DNA of 37,042 nt from Bacteroidales bacterium (GTDB lineage: Bacteria > Bacteroidota > Bacteroidia > Bacteroidales > UBA932): the NCBI GenBank assembly GCA_017561865.1, contig JAFZBH010000032.1, positions 1-37,042 on the forward strand, given 5' to 3'. The position numbers and the translations under genes are program-made. The notes below the pieces were generated by a model. The model saw nothing but the letters and a program-made list of their open reading frames with translations. It was not told where the DNA came from and searched no databases. This document shows positions 8,636 through 14,875 of this stretch, piece after piece (within the stretch, counting starts at the first letter, position 1; each line of letters opens with the position of its first letter).

Positions 8636-10636
8636 ATGAAAAGAATCCTTGCCTTCGCAGCCATCATCCTTGCCATGACAGCCTGCCACAAACGCGTGAA
8701 TCCCTTCCTGACCGAATGGGACACCCCTTACGGCATTCCGCCGTTCGAACAGATCAAAGCTTCCGACTACCTTCCGGCCATCAAGGCCGGCATCGAGCAG
8801 CAGACCGCCGAGATCGACGCCATCACGGCCAATCCCGACGCGCCGACCTTCGAGAACACCATCGTGCCGCTGGAGCTCTCCGGCAGGACCCTCGCCAAGG
8901 TGACCGGCGTGTTCTTCAACATCACCGAGACCGACCGCACCGACGAACTCGAGGCCATCGAGGAAGAAGCCATCCCGCTGATGAGCGAGCACGAGAACAA
9001 CATTTCCTTCAACAAGGCCCTCTACAACCGCGTGGCGGCCGTGTATCACGCCGACCAGAGCGCCCTTACGCGTGAGCAGCAGATGGTGCTCAAGAAGCAT
9101 TTCGAGAGCTTCGAGCGCGAAGGTATCGGCCTGCCCGAGGAGCAGCAGGCGCGCCTGCGCGAGATCAACGCCGACATCGCCGCCAAGACGCAGAAGATCG
9201 GCAACAACATCCTGGCCGAGTCCAACGACTTCCTCGACAGGTTCGGTTTCAGCGTGGCCGCCTATCCCGACAAGATGACGACCACGGAGGACCGCGAGCT
9301 GCGCCGCCAATACAACGAAGCCTACACCGCCCGCGGCCACCGCGGCAATGAATTCGACAACCGCCAGCTCTTGCTGGAGGTCCTGGACCTGCGCGCCGAA
9401 AAGGCGAAGATCCTGGGCTATCCCAACGCCGCCGCCTATATCCTGGCCAACAAGATGGCCGGTGATCCGCAGACGGTGGATTCGTTCCTGAATGACATCA
9501 TGGAGGCGGCCGTGCTCAAGGCGAAGCAGGAGCGCGCCGACCTGCAGGCGATGATGGACCGCGACGTCAAGGCAGGCATCCTGCCCGAGGGGTCCACCAT
9601 CGAGCCCTGGGACTGGTGGTACTATGCCGAGAAGGTCCGCTCCGAGAAGTACGACCTGGACGAGAGCCAGACCAAGCCCTATTTCCAGGCTGACAGCGTC
9701 GTGAACGGCATCTTCACCAACGCCCACATCCTCTACGGGGTGAATTTCGAGCGCCTGAAGGACGTGCCCGTGTATAATCCGGAAGTCAAAGCCTACAAGG
9801 TCACCGCGGAGGACGGTTCGCTGGTCGGCATCTTCACGACCGACTACAAGCCCCGCTCCAGCAAGCGCGGCGGCGCGTGGATGAACAACGTTCGCGAGCA
9901 GTACGTGGATGCCGCCGGGCAGGACGTCCGGCCGATCATCGTCAACGTGTGCAACTTCTCCGACGACCAGCTTTCCATCGACGAGGTGGAGACGGCCTTC
10001 CACGAGTTCGGCCACGCCCTGCACGGCCTGCTGACCCGCTGCCATTATCCGTCGGTGAGCGGCACCAACGTGACGCGCGATTTTGTGGAAATGTTCTCGC
10101 AGTTCAACGAGAACTGGGCCTTCCAGCCGGAACTGCTGGCCAAATACGCAAAGAATGCCGCCGGCGAGCCCATCCCGGAGGAACTGGTGCGCAAGATCCT
10201 CGCCGCCAAGAAGTTCAACCAGGGTTTCATGACGACGGAACTCTGCGCCGCCTCCATCCTGGATATGCGCTGGCACGAGTTGGAGAGCACGAAGGGAGTG
10301 GACATCGACGCGTTCGAAAAGCAGATCGCCGAAGAGATCGGGCTGATCCCCGAGATCACCTTCCGCTACCGCTCGACCTACTTCAACCACATCTTCTCCA
10401 GCGGCTATGCCGCGGGTTATTACGGCTACCTGTGGGCCGAAGTCCTGGACAAGGACGCCTTCAGCGTCTTCGAGGCTTCTCCGGACGGTCCGTATGACCT
10501 GGAGCTGGCGAAGAAGTTCAAGCAGACCTTCCTGGAGAAGGGCGGAAGCGAAGAGCCGATGACCCTCTACAAGAGCTTCGCCGGCCGCGAGCCCGACTCC
10601 GCCGCGATGCTCCGCGGCCGGGGCCTGACCGACTAG
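8636..10636 (+). CDS. M3-family oligopeptidase / peptidyl-dipeptidase (Dcp-like) lipoprotein
   Basis: A zinc metallopeptidase of 666 residues, a usual Dcp/OpdA length. The signal sequence MKRILAFAAIILAMTAC has Cys15 followed by HKRVN, a basic stretch unlike the neighbours' acidic export signals, so a periplasmic location is more likely. The N-terminus NPFLTEWDTPYGIPPFEQIK is typical of Dcp. The zinc site is AFHEFGHALHG (H456, E457, H460), with the third ligand Glu in DFVEMFSQFNENW (about E485). C-terminal IFSSGYAAGYYGYLWAEVLD is also an M3 hallmark. It would trim short peptides. It begins directly after the upstream stop codon, making it the third gene of the operon. A palindromic repeat follows 10 bp after its stop. 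Confidence 0.95.
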   Translation: MKRILAFAAIILAMTACHKRVNPFLTEWDTPYGIPPFEQIKASDYLPAIKAGIEQQTAEIDAITANPDAPTFENTIVPLELSGRTLAKVTGVFFNITETDRTDELEAIEEEAIPLMSEHENNISFNKALYNRVAAVYHADQSALTREQQMVLKKHFESFEREGIGLPEEQQARLREINADIAAKTQKIGNNILAESNDFLDRFGFSVAAYPDKMTTTEDRELRRQYNEAYTARGHRGNEFDNRQLLLEVLDLRAEKAKILGYPNAAAYILANKMAGDPQTVDSFLNDIMEAAVLKAKQERADLQAMMDRDVKAGILPEGSTIEPWDWWYYAEKVRSEKYDLDESQTKPYFQADSVVNGIFTNAHILYGVNFERLKDVPVYNPEVKAYKVTAEDGSLVGIFTTDYKPRSSKRGGAWMNNVREQYVDAAGQDVRPIIVNVCNFSDDQLSIDEVETAFHEFGHALHGLLTRCHYPSVSGTNVTRDFVEMFSQFNENWAFQPELLAKYAKNAAGEPIPEELVRKILAAKKFNQGFMTTELCAASILDMRWHELESTKGVDIDAFEKQIAEEIGLIPEITFRYRSTYFNHIFSSGYAAGYYGYLWAEVLDKDAFSVFEASPDGPYDLELAKKFKQTFLEKGGSEEPMTLYKSFAGREPDSAAMLRGRGLTD

Positions 10637-10646
10637 AAGACACTGT

Positions 10647-10738
10647 CGGCGAACGGAGTCTTCCAGACGGGCGGCCGGAAATTATTTTTCGGACAAGTTT
10701 GCCGAAAAACCAATTTCCGCTCCGCTGTCCGTTCGCCG
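10647..10738. repeat. Family A palindromic element, copy A1 (short form, 92 bp)
   Basis: The terminal inverted repeats CGGCGAACGGA / TCCGTTCGCCG are perfect over 11 bp. Nested inside are CGGAAATT/AATTTCCG and TTTTTCGG/CCGAAAAA. The 76-bp core is identical to copy A3 inside manA. It fills the gap between two convergent genes and directly abuts the TAG of the minus-strand gene (10742-10740). Confidence 0.9.
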
Positions 10739-10739
10739 G

Positions 10740-11195
10740 CTATTGTTGCTGAATGTAGTACGTTCCGACGTTATTGCCGCCGAAGACGGAGACCTCCAGG
10801 AGGTTTCCGTCTTTGTCTTGGATACGCTCGAAGAGGATGTCCAGGTTGTTGGATTCGTCCTTTCCGGTGCAGGTCTGGAACCGGCGCTTGCGCCCGGCAT
10901 TGGTCCAACCCTGGCCCTGATTGAAATCCACCCGGTATTTCTTCACCTGCGGTCCGAGCAGGGTCACTTCTCCCTTCTCTTCGTCGATGACGACGGACGC
11001 CTCGACGGGCGTCTTGCGGCCGTAAGTGATCTCGCTGTAGATGGTATTCCGCCGCCTCGCGGCGCTGTTGTTGAGGTTCTCGGAAGAGCCTCCCTGCACG
11101 ATGCCGAGGCTGTAGGAGCTGATCTGATACGTCTGCGCCTCCGCCGCCAGACAGCAGGCGAGGCCGGCCAAAAGGACAACAATCTTCTTAATCAT
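10740..11195 (-). CDS. Small secreted protein of unknown function
   Basis: 151 residues, not recognised. MIKKIVVLLAGLACCLAAEA is a clear Sec signal peptide ending near AEAQ, so the mature protein of about 130 residues is periplasmic or secreted. It is rich in charged residues, contains SENLNNSAARRRNTIYSEI and GRKRRFQTCTGKDES, and ends GGNNVGTYYIQQQ. Repeated beta-strand-like segments suggest a small beta fold, but no family is evident. It is a single gene, convergent with the M3 peptidase. Its TAG stop sits exactly at the edge of repeat A1. The ATG at 11195 follows a -7 box by only 4 nt. Confidence 0.8.
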   Translation of the reverse strand: MIKKIVVLLAGLACCLAAEAQTYQISSYSLGIVQGGSSENLNNSAARRRNTIYSEITYGRKTPVEASVVIDEEKGEVTLLGPQVKKYRVDFNQGQGWTNAGRKRRFQTCTGKDESNNLDILFERIQDKDGNLLEVSVFGGNNVGTYYIQQQ

Positions 11196-11199
11196 ACTG

Positions 11200-11207
11200 C
11201 GAAGATA
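11200..11207 (-). promoter_or_regulatory. -7 box of the small secreted protein gene
   Basis: The minus strand reads TATCTTCG, a TAnnTTCG variant, only 4 nt before the ATG at 11195. TATG, 20 bp upstream, is a three-of-four match to the -33 TTTG. The transcript would be essentially leaderless. Confidence 0.55.
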
Positions 11208-11287
11208 ACACTATTGCCAGAATAATCCATACTCCAAATCCCCATAAATAAGGAGCCCATCCCGTAAGATGCTATCCTATTTTTGAT

Positions 11288-11295
11288 TATCTTTG
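11288..11295 (+). promoter_or_regulatory. Candidate gpmI promoter, -7 box
   Basis: TATCTTTG matches the -7 consensus and is the only full match between 11196 and 11532. A transcript from here would carry repeat A2 and a second repeat in a leader of about 230 nt before gpmI. No clear -33 box is seen. Confidence 0.5.
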
Positions 11296-11306
11296 CAAGA
11301 TAAATT

Positions 11307-11442
11307 CGCCGGCGGGCGGAGTCCTCCGGACGGGGTCCCCGGAAATCTGTGATTTTTGGGGTGTAGAGACGGGCGGCCGGAAATTATTTTTCGGACAGGT
11401 TTGCCGAAAAACCAATTTCCGCTCCGCTGTCCGCCGCCGGCG
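11307..11442. repeat. Family A palindromic element, copy A2 (long form)
   Basis: The left end CGCCGGCGGGCGGA pairs with the right end TCCGCCGCCGGCG apart from one extra G. Relative to the short form it carries a 39-bp module (GGGTCCCC...GTGTAGAGACG) between AGACG-type direct repeats. The remaining core closely matches A1 and A3. It lies in the probable 5' leader of gpmI. Confidence 0.88.
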
Positions 11443-11444
11443 GA

Positions 11445-11510
11445 TGAGATCCTTCGACAAGCTCAGGATGACAAGGGGCAAGTTGAGGATGACGAGAGGA
11501 AAGTGATGAC
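11445..11510. repeat. REP-like repeat around CCTTCGACAAGCTCAGG
   Basis: GATCCTTCGACAAGCTCAGG followed by ATGAC is a dispersed repeat type known from many bacterial genomes. Its reverse strand reads VILSLSKDL. Two decayed partial copies follow (CAAGTTGAGGATGAC and AGTGATGAC). It lies directly downstream of A2 and before gpmI. No coding role. Confidence 0.7.
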
Positions 11511-11532
11511 AAATATAAAAGAATAAAGATAT

Positions 11533-13053
11533 ATGAACCGTAAAGTACTTCTGATGATCCTCGACGGATGGGGCGAGGGCAAACACGATTATTCCAACGC
11601 CATCTGGGCGCAGGGCACGCCGACGATCGACGCCCTGCGTGCGAAATACCCCTATGGCCACCTGCAGGCCTGCGGCGAATACGTCGGCCTGCCCGACGGG
11701 CAGATGGGCAACTCCGAGGTCGGTCATATGAACCTCGGCGCCGGCCGCGTCGTCTACCAGGACCTCGTCAAGATCAATATGGCCGTCCGCGACCACAAGT
11801 TCCTCGACAATGCCGAGATCAAGGCGGTCTATGACTATGTCAAGACCTCCGGCAAGAAGCTCCACCTGATGGGCCTCACCTCCCACGGCGGCGTGCACTC
11901 CTCCCTGGAGCACGTCTATGAGTTCCTCCGCGTGGCAAAAGAATACGGCCTGGAGCAGGTCTATGTGCACGCCTTCATGGACGGCCGCGACACCGACCCG
12001 CGCAGCGGCAAGGGCTTCCTCGAAGAGCTCGAGCAGAAAATGGCAGAGACCACCGGCAAGATAGCTTCCGTGTGCGGCCGCTTCTATGCGATGGACCGCG
12101 ACAAGCGCTGGAACCGTGTCAAGGAGGCCTACGACCTGCTGGTCGAAGGCAAGGGCGCCGCGTTCGAGTCCGCCATCGACGGCATCCAGGCATCCTACGA
12201 TGCCGACGTGACCGACGAGTTCGTCAAGCCGATCGTCATCACGAAGGACGGCAAGCCCCTCGCCAGGATCGAGGAAGGCGACGCCATCATCTTCTACAAC
12301 TTCCGCAACGACCGCGCCCGCGAGCTGACCACCGTGCTCACCCAGAAGGACATGCCGGAAGAGGGGATGAAGACCCTGCCGCTCTACTATTGCTGCCTGA
12401 CTCCCTACGACGCCTCCTTCACCGGCGTGCACATCCTCTTCGACAAGGAGCTGGTGAACGACACCCTGGGCGAGACGGTCTCCAAGGCCGGCAAGCGCCA
12501 GCTGCGCATCGCCGAGACGGAGAAATACGCCCACGTGACCTTCTTCTTCAACGGCGGCCGCGAGCTGCAGTTCGAAGGCGAAGACCGGATCCTGGTGAAC
12601 TCCCCGAAGGTGCCGACCTATGACCTGCTGCCGCAGATGAGCGCCCCCGAGGTGGCCGAGAAGCTGATCGACAAGATCAACTCCGAGGTCGAGGACCTCA
12701 TCATCCTGAACTTCGCCAACGGCGACATGGTGGGCCACACGGGCGTCTACACCGCCGTCACCAAGACGGTCGAGTGCATCGACAAGCTCGTGGGCAAGGT
12801 GGTGGAGGCTGCCATCGCGCACGATTATGTCGTGCTGCTGACCGCCGACCACGGCAACGCCGACTACGAGGTTAATCCCGACGGCACGCCGAACACGGCC
12901 CATTCCCTCAATACGGTCCAGTTCGTGGTGATGAACGCGGGCGAAGAAGTGAAGAGCGTGAAGGACGGCGCGCTGTGCAACGTGGCGCCGACCATCCTCA
13001 AGCTGATGGGCATCCCGCAGCCTGCCGCGATGACCGCGGAGCCGCTCATCTAA
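11533..13053 (+). CDS. gpmI: 2,3-bisphosphoglycerate-independent phosphoglycerate mutase
   Basis: Interconverts 3- and 2-phosphoglycerate in glycolysis and gluconeogenesis, using two metal ions. The 506 residues match the family length. [16 protein letters not shown] gives the N-terminal metal-binding Asp. [16 protein letters not shown] contains the phosphorylated Ser61. [12 protein letters not shown], the RNDRARE motif and [11 protein letters not shown] supply substrate and metal ligands. Only 2 nt separate its stop from manA, so the two sugar-phosphate enzymes are one operon. The likely promoter (11288) is about 230 nt upstream and separated from the gene by two repeats. The ATG at 11533 gives the canonical N-terminus. 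Confidence 0.97.
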   Translation: MNRKVLLMILDGWGEGKHDYSNAIWAQGTPTIDALRAKYPYGHLQACGEYVGLPDGQMGNSEVGHMNLGAGRVVYQDLVKINMAVRDHKFLDNAEIKAVYDYVKTSGKKLHLMGLTSHGGVHSSLEHVYEFLRVAKEYGLEQVYVHAFMDGRDTDPRSGKGFLEELEQKMAETTGKIASVCGRFYAMDRDKRWNRVKEAYDLLVEGKGAAFESAIDGIQASYDADVTDEFVKPIVITKDGKPLARIEEGDAIIFYNFRNDRARELTTVLTQKDMPEEGMKTLPLYYCCLTPYDASFTGVHILFDKELVNDTLGETVSKAGKRQLRIAETEKYAHVTFFFNGGRELQFEGEDRILVNSPKVPTYDLLPQMSAPEVAEKLIDKINSEVEDLIILNFANGDMVGHTGVYTAVTKTVECIDKLVGKVVEAAIAHDYVVLLTADHGNADYEVNPDGTPNTAHSLNTVQFVVMNAGEEVKSVKDGALCNVAPTILKLMGIPQPAAMTAEPLI

Positions 13054-13055
13054 GG

Positions 13056-13991
13056 ATGTATAAGTTCGAGCCGATCCGCAAGACCCTGGTCTGGGGCACG
13101 GAGAGCTGGGTGCTCTCCGGTGTCCCGGGCTTCGAGTCGGTCGTGGCGGACGGTCCGGAGGCGGGCAGGAAAATCACCGAGTTGTTTCCCGGCGAGTTTC
13201 CGCTGCTCGTCAAGTTCATCGACGCGAAGCGCGACCTCAGCATCCAGGTGCATCCGGACGATGCGCTTGCCCTCAAGCGTCACGGCTGCCGGGGCAAGTC
13301 GGAGATGTGGTATGTGCTGGACGCGGCTCCCGGAGCAAAGCTGATTTCCGGCCTGAAGTCCGCCCTCACCCCGGACGAGTATGTCCGCCTGGTGGCGGAG
13401 GACTGCATCACGGAGGTCCTGGCGGAGCACGAGGTGTCTGCCGGTGACGTCTTTTTCCTGCCCGCCGGCCGCATCCATTCCATCGGGGGCGGATGCTATC
13501 TGGCGGAGGTCCAGCAGACTTCGGACATCACCTATCGCATCTATGATTACAACCGTCCGGGACTGGACGGAAAGCCCCGCCAGCTCCATACGGAACAGGC
13601 GAAGGATGCGATTGATTATCAGGTATATCCGGATTACCGGACGCATTATGAGGCGCGGGTGGACGAGCCCGTGGAACTGGTCCGCTGCCCGCAGTTCACG
13701 GTCGATATGGTGGATTTGACGCCGGCGGCGGAGTCTTCCAGACGGGCGGCCGGAAATTATTTTTCGGACAAGTTTGCCGAAAAACCAATTTCCGCTCCGC
13801 TGTCCGCCGCCGGCGACACGGTGTCGTTCTTAGTACTCATCGGAGTTTCCGGATCGGGCACGGTCCGTTCGCCGCAGGGCGAGACGACCCTGGCGGCGGG
13901 GGAGGCGGTACTGCTGATGGAAGGGGACCTGTCAGGCTTCAGCCTGATCCCCGGCCGGGACGGTCTCAGGCTCCTCTCCGCCCATATCTAA
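13056..13991 (+). CDS. manA: Class I mannose-6-phosphate isomerase with in-frame repeat insertion
   Basis: Interconverts mannose-6-phosphate and fructose-6-phosphate; zinc-dependent cupin, 311 residues. MYKFEPIRKTLVWGTESWVL is the Bacteroidota-type N-terminus. Zinc-site motifs are LSIQVHPDD, MWYVLDAAPGA and FFLPAGRIHSIGGG, with EVQQTSDITYRIYDY as the class signature. The ATG at 13056, 2 nt after the gpmI stop, is chosen over longer frames that overlap gpmI. Residues about 222-253 (containing GNYFSDKFAEKPISAPLS) are encoded entirely by repeat A3, at the linker between the catalytic part and the C-terminal cupin (VSFLVLIGVSGSGTVRSP). The frame is intact on both sides, so the enzyme is probably functional with an added loop. 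The 3' end overlaps the convergent gene at 13932. Confidence 0.93.
   Translation: MYKFEPIRKTLVWGTESWVLSGVPGFESVVADGPEAGRKITELFPGEFPLLVKFIDAKRDLSIQVHPDDALALKRHGCRGKSEMWYVLDAAPGAKLISGLKSALTPDEYVRLVAEDCITEVLAEHEVSAGDVFFLPAGRIHSIGGGCYLAEVQQTSDITYRIYDYNRPGLDGKPRQLHTEQAKDAIDYQVYPDYRTHYEARVDEPVELVRCPQFTVDMVDLTPAAESSRRAAGNYFSDKFAEKPISAPLSAAGDTVSFLVLIGVSGSGTVRSPQGETTLAAGEAVLLMEGDLSGFSLIPGRDGLRLLSAHI
13722..13813. repeat. Family A palindromic element, copy A3 (short form), inside manA
   Basis: The ends CCGGCGGCGGA / TCCGCCGCCGG are perfect inverted repeats. The 76-bp core is identical to A1. It is read in the manA frame without a stop codon and contributes about 31 residues. The end sequence differs from A1 by paired changes in both arms. 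Confidence 0.92.
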
Positions 13992-14255
13992 CGCTTTCGC
14001 CGCCTTGGTCTTCGCCGGGGCGGCGAGCCTTTTCTTCAGGCCGCGCACGACTCCCAGGCCGAGCTCGGTCCAGGTGAACCAGGGCGTGTACTGGCGCACG
14101 AAGTTCGTGGCCAGGTTGGCGGGACGGTAGTGGTCCCGGAAGCCGGAGAAATCCTTCTCGACACCCTTTCCGAGCTTCTTGCGCTCGCGCGTGACGGCGT
14201 GGATGGCTTTGTTCAGCTCCGCCGTCGTCTTGATTTTGCCGTACTTGTCACTCAT
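13932..14255 (-). CDS. Small basic protein of unknown function in the rnr operon
   Basis: 107 residues, not recognised. It starts MSDKYGKIKTTAELNKAIHA and is rich in Lys and Arg in its first 50 residues. A semi-conserved aromatic stretch (QYTPWFTWTELGLGVVRGLK) follows, then an Ala/Pro/Glu-rich tail. No signal peptide is obvious; WFTWTELGLGVV might be a short membrane-associating helix. Its start overlaps the stop of the holin-like gene by 8 bp, and its 3' end overlaps manA convergently by 60 bp. Translational coupling with the holin-like protein suggests a shared envelope role, but that is inference. Confidence 0.75.
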   Translation of the reverse strand: MSDKYGKIKTTAELNKAIHAVTRERKKLGKGVEKDFSGFRDHYRPANLATNFVRQYTPWFTWTELGLGVVRGLKKRLAAPAKTKAAKALDMGGEEPETVPAGDQAEA

Positions 14256-14598
14256 CGTTCTCGGTGTCGTAGAATACGTCGATGAACAGCTTGACGAAGA
14301 GGTCCCGGAAGAGGTCCTGCCGTTTCATCCACAGGACGACCAGGACGACCAGGAAGATGCCCGATATGATCAGCGTGCCCCACGGGGCGCCCAGCAGGCC
14401 GTTGAGCCATTGCAGCAGGGCGAGGGAGAGCAATCCGAGCACGAGGGCAAGGACTGCGAAGATCAGCAGGTAGGAGAGCGTCTGCCCGAGGGCCGTGGAG
14501 AGACCCCGGGTGGCCTTGAGCTTGGCTTCGTCGATGCGCAGGTCGGCATATTGCCGGGCTTCGCGGGTCAGCTCGGACAGCGATTTTTCCTTGGCCAT
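14248..14598 (-). CDS. Phage-holin-family-like membrane protein (holin_3_6/DUF1469 type)
   Basis: 116 residues. A charged N-terminal helix (KEKSLSELTREARQYADLRI, about 3-25, continuing DEAKLKATRG) precedes two hydrophobic segments. These are LSYLLIFAVLALVLGLLSLAL and, after the turn LNGLLGAPWG, TLIISGIFLVVLVVLWM. This helix-plus-hairpin plan is typical of the putative Actinobacteriota/Bacteroidota holin_3_6 family. Despite the family name there is no phage context here; such proteins often sit beside YtxH proteins, as in this operon. It starts 1 nt after the ytxH-like stop. Confidence 0.75.
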   Translation of the reverse strand: MAKEKSLSELTREARQYADLRIDEAKLKATRGLSTALGQTLSYLLIFAVLALVLGLLSLALLQWLNGLLGAPWGTLIISGIFLVVLVVLWMKRQDLFRDLFVKLFIDVFYDTENDE

Positions 14599-14599
14599 C

Positions 14600-14863
14600 T
14601 TACTCGGAGGCTTCTTCGTCGGCGGCAGGGGCGGCCTGGGCCGGCTCTTCTTCCTGTTCTTCCTTGACCTTGGCGCTGAGCGCGTCCTCGAGCTTGTCCA
14701 GGCCCTTCATCACGGCGGCGCGGCCGTTGTTGAAGGCTTCGGAGCCCTTCTCCTTGAGATCTTCGACTACTTCCTCACCTTTCTCGGTGTTGGCGAGGAG
14801 CAGCAGCGCGGCGCCGGTGATGGCACCTGCAATGAATGCGAAAAATGAATTACCGTTGGCCAT
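14600..14863 (-). CDS. YtxH domain protein
   Basis: 87 residues. One glycine/alanine-rich membrane segment (FFAFIAGAITGAALLLLA) is followed by NTEKGEEVVEDLKEKGSEAF and an amphipathic, probably coiled helix with an acidic tail. This is the YtxH pattern, a small membrane-anchored protein linked in some bacteria to stress. It sits between rnr (12 bp upstream) and the holin-like gene, so it is co-transcribed with both. A specific function cannot be assigned. Confidence 0.82.
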   Translation of the reverse strand: MANGNSFFAFIAGAITGAALLLLANTEKGEEVVEDLKEKGSEAFNNGRAAVMKGLDKLEDALSAKVKEEQEEEPAQAAPAADEEASE

Positions 14864-14875
14864 AGCGATATGTGT

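Noticed and set aside
6995-10390. An 1131-codon minus-strand open frame opposite the nuclease, EEP and M3 genes
   Set aside because: It crosses three well-supported genes and their boundaries and has low-complexity composition; a codon-use shadow.
13719-13817. GAC on both sides of the manA insertion as a target-site duplication
   Set aside because: Three bases are not significant, Y1/HUH transposases do not make target duplications, and 94 + 3 bases would not preserve frame by simple insertion.
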